Source: Actinomycetes bacterium (GTDB lineage: Bacteria > Actinomycetota > Actinomycetes > Mycobacteriales > Mycobacteriaceae). Taken from it: 12,943 nucleotides of DNA. Of the stretch, positions 6,898 to 12,943 are shown piece by piece (the stretch's first letter is position 1; every line of letters begins with the position of its first letter). The position numbers and the translations under genes are program-made. The stretch covers positions 1 to 12,943 of the forward strand of contig JAEZIA010000216.1 in NCBI GenBank assembly GCA_023416315.1, read 5' to 3'. The notes beneath the pieces are model-generated. The model made no database searches. It saw only the letters and a program-made list of their open reading frames with translations, and was not told the origin of the DNA.

Positions 6898-7428
6898 CTA
6901 GGCAGGGTCGCGATGCAGGTCGATGAGGTGTTCGTAGACAGCCGCGTTCATCTTGTTGCCGTCGAGCTCGGCGTCGGTCAGTTCGCGGCGGACCTTCGCG
7001 GGCACCCCGGCCACCAGCGAGCGGGGCGGCACGACCGCGCCCTGCGGCACCACCGCGCCAGCGGCCACGATCGACCCCGCGCCGATCACCGCGCCGTTGA
7101 GCACAACCGCACCCATCCCGACCAGCGCCCCGTCCTCGACCGTGCACCCGTGCAGCACGGCGTTATGCCCGACCGTCACACCGGCGCCGATCCGCGCCGG
7201 GAAGCCGGGGTCGACGTGGACGGTCGAGCCGTCCTGGATGTTGCTGCCCTCGCCGACCTCGATCAGCTCGGCCTCGGCGCGCAGCGTCGCCGAGTACCAG
7301 ACACTGGCCCGCGGGCCCAGCCGCACCTGGCCGATCACCGCCGCGTTGGGAGCGACCCAGGATTCGGCATGGAGTTCGGGGCTGTGCCCGCCAACGGCGG
7401 AGATCAATGGTTCGGCCATGGCCGACAT
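6898..7428 (-). CDS. Gamma-class carbonic anhydrase family protein (left-handed beta-helix)
   Basis: Hexapeptide-repeat protein of 176 residues predicted to form a trimeric left-handed beta-helix. The full zinc set of gamma carbonic anhydrases is present: His71 (STVHVD), His88 (TVGHNA) and His93 (VLHGC). Supporting active-site residues also fit: Arg50 in ATLRAEAE, and Gln65 and Asp66 in NIQDGS. It matches the YrdA/PaaY/CaiE-like bacterial branch. Reversible CO2 hydration is plausible, but many members show weak or no such activity and PaaY-like members are thioesterases. Two starts are possible, ATG at 7428 or ATG at 7419; neither has a good ribosome site. It begins 15 bases after the stop of the GlxA-type regulator and is probably co-transcribed with it, an unusual pairing. 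A 69-base gap separates it from the downstream SDR. Confidence 0.9.
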   Translation of the reverse strand: MSAMAEPLISAVGGHSPELHAESWVAPNAAVIGQVRLGPRASVWYSATLRAEAELIEVGEGSNIQDGSTVHVDPGFPARIGAGVTVGHNAVLHGCTVEDGALVGMGAVVLNGAVIGAGSIVAAGAVVPQGAVVPPRSLVAGVPAKVRRELTDAELDGNKMNAAVYEHLIDLHRDPA

Positions 7429-7443
7429 CGTAGGCAGCCCGGC

Positions 7444-8406
7444 TCAGGCGCCTTGGAACACCTTGCGGTAACTCGACGGCGACATGCCAAGCCCGCGCCG
7501 CAGGTGATGGCGCAGGTTCCCCCCGGAGCCGAGGCCCGCGCGGCGGGCCACCTCGTCGACGGGCAGGTCGTGCGTTTCCAGCAGCTGGCGGGCCAGCTCC
7601 ACCCGGCGGCTGCGCACCCAGCCGCCGGGCGATTGCCCGGTCTCTTCGCGGAACCGGCGGCAGAAGGTGCGCTCGCTCATCCGGGCGTGCCGGGCCAGCT
7701 GTCCGATCGTCAGCGGCTCGTCGAGGTGGTCCAACGCCCACTGCCGGGTCGCCGCCGTCGACGCGTAGCCGTCCGGATCGGCCGGCGCGTGCCGCTCGAT
7801 GAACTGCGCCTGTCCACCCTCACGCCACGGCGGCACCACGCAGTAGCGCGCCACCTCGTTGGCCACCGCTGCACCATGGTCACGACGAATGATGTGCAGG
7901 CACAGGTCGATTCCGGCGGCCAGGCCCGCCGAGGTCAGCACGTCGCCGTCGTCGACGAACAACACGTTCTCATCGAGCTTCACCCGGGGGTGCAGGGCGC
8001 GCAGGTCGTCGGCGAAGCGCCAGTGCGTGGTGGCCGGCCGCCCGTCGAGCAGGCCGGCGGCGGCGAGCACGAACGCGCCGGTGCAGATCGACACGATCCG
8101 AGTGCCGGGCCGGATCGACGCCAGCGCTGCGGCCAGGTCGGCGTCGAGTTCGCCGCGGGCGCGGGCCGGGGCGTATCTGGTTCCGGGGACGACGACGGTG
8201 TCGGCGGTGGCCAGCGCCTCCGGACCGGCCGACGGCAGGATCGCGTAGCCGGTGGTGGTGGCGACCGGCGCGTCACCGAGACCGCACGTGACCACGTCGT
8301 AGAGCGGGGCACCGTCGACATCGGCGGCCGCACCGAACAACGTCGGCGCGATCCCGGCGTCGAAACCGACGGCAGGCGCCACCAGCAGAACCGCGATCCT
8401 GTGCAT
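7444..8406 (-). CDS. GlxA/FtrA-type transcriptional regulator (DJ-1/PfpI domain plus AraC HTH)
   Basis: Regulator of 320 residues. The N-terminal DJ-1/PfpI amidotransferase-like domain (about 1-185) has the nucleophile-elbow Cys108 in SICTGAF, with THW (127-129) placing His128 where the catalytic His usually lies. The C-terminal AraC domain (about 215-320) has the first helix-turn-helix at TIGQLARHARMSERTFCRRF (233-252) and the second around PVDEVARRAGLGSGGNLRHH (282-301), ending MSPSSYR.VF. GlxA-type proteins bind DNA and sense nitrogen or small organic metabolites through the first domain; the ligand here is unknown. It diverges from an OFA-type MFS gene with an 81-base gap holding an imperfect dyad, so it probably regulates that transporter and itself. 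No strong ribosome site precedes the ATG at 8406. Confidence 0.93.
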   Translation of the reverse strand: MHRIAVLLVAPAVGFDAGIAPTLFGAAADVDGAPLYDVVTCGLGDAPVATTTGYAILPSAGPEALATADTVVVPGTRYAPARARGELDADLAAALASIRPGTRIVSICTGAFVLAAAGLLDGRPATTHWRFADDLRALHPRVKLDENVLFVDDGDVLTSAGLAAGIDLCLHIIRRDHGAAVANEVARYCVVPPWREGGQAQFIERHAPADPDGYASTAATRQWALDHLDEPLTIGQLARHARMSERTFCRRFREETGQSPGGWVRSRRVELARQLLETHDLPVDEVARRAGLGSGGNLRHHLRRGLGMSPSSYRKVFQGA

Positions 8407-8416
8407 GCGCCGAGTC

Positions 8417-8451
8417 TGGCATGTTTTTGACGAATAGTGTCATTCTTGCCA
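8417..8451. promoter_or_regulatory. Candidate operator in the divergent regulator/MFS gap
   Basis: An imperfect dyad centred near 8435: outer arms tggca (8417-8421) and tgcca (8447-8451), inner arms tgac (8428-8431) and gtca (8439-8442). Each half reads tggca, a short spacer, then tgac; the spacers are six and four bases. A TTGACG (8427-8432) inside it resembles a -35 box for the MFS gene, but no matching TANNNT -10 is present. Position between an AraC-type regulator and its divergent target supports an operator role; this is inference. Confidence 0.5.
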
Positions 8452-8487
8452 CTAGCCCGCGCGGGACCGACCCGCCACAGTGATCGG

Positions 8488-9747
8488 GTGACCACGACAT
8501 CCACCCCGAACACCCGCACCGGCCTGCACTGGGCATGGGTGGTGGCCGGCGTCAGCTTCGTCGCGCTGCTCGGCGCCGCCGGCTTCCGCTCGGTGCCCGG
8601 CGTGATGATGAACCCCCTGCACCACGAGTTCGGCTGGTCGCACGGCGTGGTCGGGCTCGCGATGTCGGTCAACATGATGCTGTTCGGTCTGACGGCGCCG
8701 TTCGCGGCCGCGCTGATGGACCGGTTCGGCGTGCGCCCGGTACTGGCCTCGGCGCTGCTGCTGATCGCGACGGGGTCGGCGGCCAGCGTGCTGATGACCA
8801 CGAGCTGGCAGCTGGTGCTGCTGTGGGGCGTGCTGGTCGGCGCGGGCACCGGGGCGATCTCGATGGGCTTCGTCGCGACCATCGCGGTCCGCTGGTTCGA
8901 GGCGCGCCGTGGCCTGGTCACCGGGGTGCTGACCGCCGCCAGCGCCACCGGGCAGTTGATCTTCCTGCCGGTGGTCGCCGAGGTGACCACCCGCCATGGG
9001 TGGCGGTGGGCATCGTTGATCGTGGCCGGGGCCGCACTGGCCGTTGTGCCGCCGGTACTGGTGCTGATGCGCAACTACCCGGCCGACAAGGGTCTACTCC
9101 CCTACGGCGCGACCGAAGCCGAAGCGCCACAAGCGGTTCCGCCATCGAGCTTCCGGGCCGCGTTCGACGGACTGCTGATCGGCGCGCGTGTTCCGGCGTT
9201 CTGGTTGCTGGCGGGCAGCTTCGCGATCTGCGGCATGACCACCAACGGTTTGATCGGCACGCACTTCATCCCGGCGGCCAACGACCACGGCATGCCCACC
9301 ACCGTCGCCGCGGGGCTGCTGGCGACGGTCGGTGTGCTCGACGTCGCGGGCACGATCCTGTCGGGCTGGCTCACCGATCGCGTCGACCCCCGGCTGCTGC
9401 TGGTGATCTACTACCTCGGCCGCGGGTGCTCGCTGCTGGCGCTGCCCGCGCTGCTTTCGCCGCACGCCGAGCCGGGCACGTGGGTGTTCATCATCTTCTA
9501 CGGGCTGGACTGGGTGGCCACCGTGCCGCCGACGATCGTGCTGTGCCGCGAATACTTCGGCGCCCGCTCACCGGTGGTGTTCGGCTGGGTCTTCGCCGCG
9601 CACCAGGGCGGTGCGGCCGTGGCGGCCGCGGGGGCGGGCCGCTTGCGCGATCTGCAGGGCAGCTACGACCTGGCGTTCTACCTGGCCGCCGGACTGTGCG
9701 CGCTGGCCGCGCTGCTCTGCTGGCGGGTGCGCAGGCCAGCGCTCTGA
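8488..9747 (+). CDS. MFS transporter, oxalate-formate antiporter / monocarboxylate type
   Basis: Membrane carrier of 419 residues with about 12 hydrophobic segments. Features of the OFA/MCT branch are visible: EFGWSHGVVGLAMSVNM (47-63), motif A LMDRFGVRPV (76-85), RWFEARRGLVTGV (135-147), a RNYPADKGLLPYG loop (195-207) and a second-half motif A SGWLTDRVDPR (292-302). Substrates of this branch are usually small carboxylates; the exact one is unknown. I chose GTG at 8488 rather than the in-frame GTG at 8437, because the protein then starts just before the first membrane segment (HWAWVVAGVSF) and the extra 17 residues would read back into the operator region. It diverges from the GlxA-type regulator, the likely controller, and is followed 119 bases later by the fasciclin gene on the same strand. 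Confidence 0.88.
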   Translation: MTTTSTPNTRTGLHWAWVVAGVSFVALLGAAGFRSVPGVMMNPLHHEFGWSHGVVGLAMSVNMMLFGLTAPFAAALMDRFGVRPVLASALLLIATGSAASVLMTTSWQLVLLWGVLVGAGTGAISMGFVATIAVRWFEARRGLVTGVLTAASATGQLIFLPVVAEVTTRHGWRWASLIVAGAALAVVPPVLVLMRNYPADKGLLPYGATEAEAPQAVPPSSFRAAFDGLLIGARVPAFWLLAGSFAICGMTTNGLIGTHFIPAANDHGMPTTVAAGLLATVGVLDVAGTILSGWLTDRVDPRLLLVIYYLGRGCSLLALPALLSPHAEPGTWVFIIFYGLDWVATVPPTIVLCREYFGARSPVVFGWVFAAHQGGAAVAAAGAGRLRDLQGSYDLAFYLAAGLCALAALLCWRVRRPAL

Positions 9748-9750
9748 ACT

Positions 9751-9770
9751 GCGGCTTCACCGGCCGTTTT
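9751..9770 (+). terminator. Weak candidate terminator after the MFS gene
   Basis: A five-base stem gcggc (9751-9755) with gccgt (9763-9767, including one G-U pair), seven-base loop, followed by ttt. It starts three bases after the MFS stop. The stem is short, so efficiency is doubtful. Confidence 0.3.
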
Positions 9771-9798
9771 GAGACCTACGCTTTGCTGCACGTACGAT
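9769..9798 (+). promoter_or_regulatory. Candidate SigA-type promoter for the fasciclin gene
   Basis: TTGAGA at 9769-9774 (five of six to TTGACA) and TACGAT at 9793-9798 (fits mycobacterial TANNNT) are separated by 18 bases. Transcription would begin near 9805, giving a leader of about 62 bases before the GTG at 9867. I do not see a SigK-type promoter such as drives mpt70/mpt83 in M. tuberculosis. Confidence 0.55.
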
Positions 9799-9866
9799 TC
9801 TTCGCGGCGCAGCGGTAACGGGGACCCGCATTTCGCCGACTCCATTAGAGAATCGAAGGAGCCGAA

Positions 9867-10628
9867 GTGAGCACTCGCACCAAGTCCCTGGGCGTTGCAG
9901 CAGCGCTGGCTGCCATTGCCGTCGCGATCCCGACGGCCGTCCAGGCCTATGCCGATCCGACCACGGAGCCCATCACGCCGGCGGCGCCGACCACGACGCA
10001 GATCCCGGTGCCCAGCATGAGCCAGCTGCCCGATCCGCAGGGGTCCGGCTGCGATGCCTACAAGAACCGGATCCCGTCCGGTTCGGGCTCGTTCACGAAC
10101 ATGGGTGCGCAGAACGCGACCGCGGCCATCGCCGCCAACCCCGATCTGAGCACGTTCAGCGCGGCGATCTCCGGCGGCCTTAACCCGGCGGTCAACATCG
10201 TCAGCGTGATCGACGGCGGCCCGTACGTGGTGTTCGCGCCGACCAACGACGCCTTCGCCAAGCTCGACGAAGCCACGCTGGAGCACCTCAAGAATGACCC
10301 GGCCGCGCTGACGGCCACGCTGTACTACCACCTGGTGCTCGGCTACCTCGGCCCCAATGATCTGCAGGGCAAGATGCCGACGCAGCAAGGCAGCCTGGTG
10401 ACGGTGACCGGCAAGGGCGGCGACATCAAGGTCAACGACACCGCAAAGCTGGTGTGCGGCTACACCGCTCGCGGCGCCTACATCTACATGATCGACACCG
10501 TGCTCAGCCCCGATGATGCGCCGGCGCCCAACACGTCGACGAGCACCACGAGCACGACGCCGACCACGACGACCTCGCAGTCGGAGTCTGCCGAGGCGCC
10601 TGCGACCAGCCAGCCCGCCGAGGCCTAG
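9867..10628 (+). CDS. Secreted fasciclin (FAS1) domain protein, MPT70/MPB70-like
   Basis: Exported protein of 253 residues. The Sec signal peptide covers about 1-29, with likely cleavage AYA|DP; no lipobox Cys, so it is secreted rather than lipid-anchored like MPT83. A Thr/Pro-rich linker (31-58) leads to one FAS1 domain (about 80-215) with VFAPTNDAF (122-130), the YYHLVLGYL segment (153-161) and the closing YMIDTVLSP (207-215). Cys62 and Cys197 align with the two cysteines that form the single disulfide of MPB70. A Ser/Thr/Pro-rich tail (218-253) is absent from MPT70 and could be O-mannosylated. FAS1 domains mediate adhesion or binding; no enzymatic role is expected. The GTG at 9867 is fixed by GAAGGAG at 9855-9861. 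Its TAG overlaps the stop of the convergent TetR gene within CTAG. Confidence 0.93.
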   Translation: MSTRTKSLGVAAALAAIAVAIPTAVQAYADPTTEPITPAAPTTTQIPVPSMSQLPDPQGSGCDAYKNRIPSGSGSFTNMGAQNATAAIAANPDLSTFSAAISGGLNPAVNIVSVIDGGPYVVFAPTNDAFAKLDEATLEHLKNDPAALTATLYYHLVLGYLGPNDLQGKMPTQQGSLVTVTGKGGDIKVNDTAKLVCGYTARGAYIYMIDTVLSPDDAPAPNTSTSTTSTTPTTTTSQSESAEAPATSQPAEA

Positions 10629-11221
10629 CGCGTCGCGCCCCGCACGAAGGCGGCCAGCGCGCGCGCCGGCAAGGTCGGGGCCAACGTGGTGTCGGCCGCC
10701 CGCTGAAGCGCCAGACCATGCGACAACGCAACCTGGGCGACACCGAATTCGTATGGGGTGAGCGCTGATTCGACCCCGAGGCGATCGAAGTGGGTGGCGA
10801 TGAGTTCGCCGAGCCTGCGCCGGTACGACTCGTAGCTGGCCGCGAACTGTTCGGCCATCTTGCCGCCGCGCATCGCGTACAGCTGGAACTCCGTGGTCAG
10901 CAGGCACCAACTGCTGTCGTCACCGAGCACGCGATATCGGCGTTCGATGGCCGGCGCAAGGTCCTCGGCCTTCTTGATACGGTCTAGCGCCCGGCTCAGC
11001 GTCTCGATCTCGTCGTCGACGTGACGGCGGAACAACTCGACGAACAGGTCGTCCTTGGACTCGAAGTTGGAGTAGAACGCGCCGCGGGAGAACCCCGCCT
11101 CCTCGGCAATAACGTCGATCGCAGCGGCTTCAAAGCCGGTGCGACAGAACACCTTGCCCGCCGACTCCAGCAAGCGTCGACGAGTCTCCTGCCGTTGTTG
11201 CACCCGGGACAGTCGGGGCAT
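10625..11221 (-). CDS. TetR-family transcriptional repressor
   Basis: Repressor of 198 residues with a typical N-terminal helix-turn-helix: TRRRLLESAGKVFCRTGFEA (13-32), then IDVIAEEAGFSRGAFYSNFESKDDLF (about 34-59). The C-terminal all-helical domain binds an unknown ligand. The open reading frame extends upstream to 11491, but that part overlaps the divergent hydrolase and looks unlike TetR proteins. ATG at 11221 is preferred because the HTH starts at the normal distance and GAGGAG (complement of 11231-11236) is nine bases upstream. It diverges from the alpha/beta hydrolase gene across a gap holding a perfect palindrome inside the hydrolase promoter, so it very probably represses the hydrolase and perhaps itself. 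Its TAG overlaps that of the convergent fasciclin gene. Confidence 0.93.
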   Translation of the reverse strand: MPRLSRVQQRQETRRRLLESAGKVFCRTGFEAAAIDVIAEEAGFSRGAFYSNFESKDDLFVELFRRHVDDEIETLSRALDRIKKAEDLAPAIERRYRVLGDDSSWCLLTTEFQLYAMRGGKMAEQFAASYESYRRRLGELIATHFDRLGVESALTPYEFGVAQVALSHGLALQRAADTTLAPTLPARALAAFVRGATR

Positions 11222-11261
11222 GCTCAGTCGCTCCTCTTGACAGCTCGGTGACGCTTCTGCA

Positions 11262-11291
11262 TTGTGATACACAACTGTATCTGAATACGAT
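11262..11291 (+). promoter_or_regulatory. Candidate SigA-type promoter for the alpha/beta hydrolase gene
   Basis: TTGTGA at 11262-11267 (four of six to TTGACA), an 18-base spacer, and TACGAT at 11286-11291. Transcription would start near 11298, leaving a leader of about 11 bases; the ribosome site GGAGGT at 11300-11305 is only three bases from the ATG. The -10 hexamer and spacing equal those proposed for the fasciclin gene. Confidence 0.55.
11266..11281. promoter_or_regulatory. Candidate TetR operator
   Basis: Perfect inverted repeat GATACA (11266-11271), caac, TGTATC (11276-11281). It lies in the divergent gap between the TetR gene and the hydrolase and overlaps the -35/spacer of the proposed hydrolase promoter, so a bound dimer would block polymerase. 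A second, shorter overlapping dyad GTAT-ctga-ATAC is at 11277-11288, which could hold a second dimer. Confidence 0.68.
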
Positions 11292-11308
11292 GCCGTACCG
11301 GAGGTCCG

Positions 11309-12187
11309 ATGGCCGGGAATTTCCCGAGCGCCGCCGAATGGATAGCTCAGAGCGAGGAGCTTCGCACTCGACGCGGGCACCGAGTCTCGTTCCGACGGCG
11401 CGGTGCCGGACCGACCGTCCTTCTGCTGCATGGCTTTCCGACCTGGTCGTACGACTACGCCGCGGTTGCCACCGACCTGGCGCGCGATCACGACGTCGTC
11501 ACCGTGGACTTTCTCGGCTACGGCGCGTCGGACAAGCCTGCCCCCTACGACTACTCGGTGGCCGAATCAGCCGACATTGTCGAGGATCTGCTCGCGCACC
11601 TGCGACTGGCGTCGGCGTATCTGGTGGTCCACGACTACGGCGGAATCGTCGGTCAGGAACTCGTGGACCGCCAGCGCGGCGGCCGCTTACCGTTCACCGT
11701 CGACGGTCTCACCGTTCTCAACTGCGGCATTGTCTACAGCGTATACCGCCCCACCCGTCTGCAGCAGATGCTCAACACACCGCTGCTGGGCAAGCTGGTC
11801 GCCATGCGTGTCACGGCGGCGACGCTGCGCAAGGGACTGGCGGCCGTGTGGGGCGAGACGAAGCCGACCGACGCCGAATTCGCCGAACTCTGGCATGGCG
11901 TTTCGCTGCGCGACGGGCACAAGCTCGCACACCTGCTCATCCGCTACAACCGCGAGCGTGCCCGCCACCACGCCCGCTGGGAGGCGGCCTTTGCGACGTG
12001 GGACGGCCCGCTACATCTGGTCTGGGGGCTGTCCGATCCCGTCTCGGGTCAGCACGTATTGCGCGAGGCGACGCGACGGCTGCCGCACGCCAGGGTCACC
12101 GAACTCGACGGTGTGGGGCACTTCCCGCAGTCCGAGGCGGCGGCCGACGTGGCCGCCGCCATCCGGGCCGACGTCCGATCTACCTAG
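11309..12187 (+). CDS. Alpha/beta hydrolase, MEST/PEG1-like, with Asp nucleophile
   Basis: Protein of 292 residues. HGFPTWSYDY (41-50) forms the oxyanion region, DFLGYGASDKP (67-77) follows, and the nucleophile position is Asp109 in VHDYGG, not the Ser of lipases. The likely triad partners are Asp243 (GLSDPV) and His271 (GVGHFPQ). Epoxide hydrolases and haloalkane dehalogenases also use Asp, but the dehalogenase halide Trp after the nucleophile is Tyr110. The best remembered match is vertebrate MEST/PEG1: SYDW/SYDY, DFLG.G.SDKP, HDYG.IV.QEL, the RP..LQ..L cap stretch, and the closing HYPQ/HFPQ. Its reaction is not established, so only hydrolase is inferred. The ATG at 11309 follows GGAGGT. 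It is probably repressed by the adjacent TetR. Its TAG overlaps that of the convergent enoyl-CoA hydratase. Confidence 0.88.
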   Translation: MAGNFPSAAEWIAQSEELRTRRGHRVSFRRRGAGPTVLLLHGFPTWSYDYAAVATDLARDHDVVTVDFLGYGASDKPAPYDYSVAESADIVEDLLAHLRLASAYLVVHDYGGIVGQELVDRQRGGRLPFTVDGLTVLNCGIVYSVYRPTRLQQMLNTPLLGKLVAMRVTAATLRKGLAAVWGETKPTDAEFAELWHGVSLRDGHKLAHLLIRYNRERARHHARWEAAFATWDGPLHLVWGLSDPVSGQHVLREATRRLPHARVTELDGVGHFPQSEAAADVAAAIRADVRST

Positions 12188-12943
12188 CGCGCCTTCCACA
12201 CCGGCGGGCGCTTCTCGGCGAACGCCAGTGGACCTTCCTTGGCGTCCTCGGACTTCATCAGCGGACCGATCTCACGCATGGTGCGGGTCCAGCCGGCCTC
12301 GTCGGCGGTGATCACGCCGTCGTCGACGCCGACCGCCACCCGCTTGCTGGCCTGAACGGCCAGCGGTGCGTTGACCGTAATGCGTTGCGCCAGCGCCAAT
12401 GCCGCGTCGACGACGGTGCCGTCAGGCACCACGTCGTTGATCAGGCCCCACTTGAGAGCTTCGGCCGCCGTGATCGGTTCACCGGTGAACAGCAGCTGCA
12501 TGGCCACCTTGCGGGGCAGCTGGTCGACGATCCGGAACACCCCGCCCGCCGCCGCGACCAGGCCACGCTTGACCTCCGGCAGCCCGAACTTGGCACTCTC
12601 CTCGGCGACCACCAGATCGCTGGCCAGCGCGAGCTCGGTTCCGCCGCCCAGCGCGGTGCCGTTGACCGCGGCGATGGTCGGCTTGTCGATGAAGTGCCGG
12701 ACGTAGCCGGCGAAGCCCCACTCCGGGTGCTGCGGGTGAAACAGGTTCTCCCGCCGATAGATTGCCTTCAGGTCGGCACCGGCGCAGAACGATTTGTCAC
12801 CCGAGCCGGTGATCACCACCGCCCACACGTCGGCGTCCTCCTGCGCCTGCTGCAGCAGGTCACCCACCGCGGTGCTCACCGCACCGTTGACGGCGTTGCG
12901 GGCCTCCGGCCGATTGATCGTGATCAGCAGGACGTTCCCCCGC
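12184..12943 (-). CDS. Enoyl-CoA hydratase (crotonase family), N-terminus beyond window
   Basis: Crotonase of which 252 residues are visible; only about 5-15 N-terminal residues should be missing, given a family length near 260. The frame stays open to the right edge and reads RGNVLLITINRPEARNAVN, the usual N-terminal signature, so an internal GTG at 12879 is not the true start. SFCAGADLKAI forms the first oxyanion segment. GTALGGGTELAL and KFGLPEVKRGLV contain both canonical catalytic glutamates (equivalents of rat Glu144 and Glu164), so a real hydratase for 2-enoyl-CoAs in beta-oxidation is expected. This contrasts with the other crotonase in the window. The C-terminal FAEKRPPVWKAR is typical. 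It converges on the hydrolase gene, sharing CTAG at 12184-12187. The chain-length preference is unknown. Confidence 0.93.
   Translation of the reverse strand, partial: RGNVLLITINRPEARNAVNGAVSTAVGDLLQQAQEDADVWAVVITGSGDKSFCAGADLKAIYRRENLFHPQHPEWGFAGYVRHFIDKPTIAAVNGTALGGGTELALASDLVVAEESAKFGLPEVKRGLVAAAGGVFRIVDQLPRKVAMQLLFTGEPITAAEALKWGLINDVVPDGTVVDAALALAQRITVNAPLAVQASKRVAVGVDDGVITADEAGWTRTMREIGPLMKSEDAKEGPLAFAEKRPPVWKAR

Noticed and set aside
6913..8430. 505-codon plus-strand open frame
   Set aside because: It is antisense to the carbonic anhydrase homologue and the GlxA-type regulator, both motif-supported, and reads as Arg/Gly/Gln/His-rich low-complexity sequence.
8437..8487. 17-residue N-terminal extension of the OFA-type transporter
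   Set aside because: It would place the coding start inside the dyad/-35 region; GTG 8488 gives a normal N-terminus for the family.
8535..9818. 427-codon plus-strand open frame
   Set aside because: It lies in a second frame over the MFS gene and its product is Arg/Gly/Ala-rich with no membrane segments or motifs.
10520..10600. Repetitive CGACGAGCACC-like stretch as a DNA repeat or CRISPR
   Set aside because: It encodes the Ser/Thr/Pro tail of the fasciclin protein; the units are irregular and have no spacers.
9678..10910. 410-codon minus-strand open frame
   Set aside because: It runs antisense to the fasciclin gene, whose signal peptide and FAS1 motifs are clear; the product is Arg/Gly-rich.
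11222..11491. 90-residue N-terminal extension of the TetR protein
   Set aside because: It overlaps the divergent hydrolase, its promoter and the operator, and lacks similarity to TetR proteins; ATG 11221 has a good ribosome site.
11309..12187. Haloalkane dehalogenase function for the alpha/beta hydrolase
   Set aside because: The nucleophile Asp109 fits, but the halide-binding Trp after it is Tyr110 and the HGxP motif has Phe instead of Asn.

Overview
The window looks like chromosomal DNA from a high-GC actinobacterium, most probably a Mycobacterium or Mycolicibacterium. The reasons are the very high GC with strong third-position bias, frequent GTG starts, an alpha-methylacyl-CoA racemase nearly co-linear with the M. 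tuberculosis Mcr protein, a secreted fasciclin protein of the MPT70/MPT83 type, and several acyl-CoA-metabolism genes. I see no mobile element, CRISPR array, tRNA, rRNA or phage gene. All identifications come from reading motifs and from remembered family sequences; no search was run.

Layout. (1) Positions 1-2693, minus strand: an operon of mcr, then an HSD10-type 3-hydroxyacyl-CoA dehydrogenase, then a nitronate monooxygenase whose C-terminus runs off the left edge. (2) 2791-4991, plus strand: a crotonase-fold protein lacking both canonical catalytic glutamates, diverging from mcr, then a 116-bp gap with a 15-bp inverted repeat, then an MFS efflux-type transporter. (3) 4988-8406, minus strand: a GlxA-type DJ-1/AraC regulator, a gamma-class carbonic anhydrase homologue, an atypical NAD(P)-binding SDR, and a CPBP-type membrane protein coupled to it by an ATGA overlap. 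(4) 8488-10628, plus strand: an OFA/monocarboxylate-type MFS transporter diverging from the GlxA-type regulator, then the secreted fasciclin protein. (5) 10625-12943: a TetR regulator (minus) diverging from an alpha/beta hydrolase (plus) across a gap with a clear operator and promoter, then an enoyl-CoA hydratase (minus) whose N-terminus runs off the right edge.

How the genes may work together. Mcr and the HSD10-type enzyme fit one pathway, beta-oxidation of 2-methyl-branched acyl-CoAs (isoleucine-derived, pristanoyl-type or sterol side chain): Mcr sets the alpha-methyl stereochemistry and the dehydrogenase oxidises the 2-methyl-3-hydroxyacyl-CoA. The TetR and hydrolase form a self-contained regulator/target pair. 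The GlxA-type regulator probably governs its divergent transporter.

The most notable points are: the three convergent gene junctions all overlap at a CTAG shared by the two TAG stops; the crotonase with substituted glutamates; the hydrolase resembling vertebrate MEST/PEG1 rather than a typical Ser hydrolase; the TetR operator inside the promoter spacer; and an imperfect dyad between the GlxA-type regulator and its transporter. No intergenic stretch exceeds 300 bases; the longest are 9748-9866, 3598-3713 and 2694-2790.
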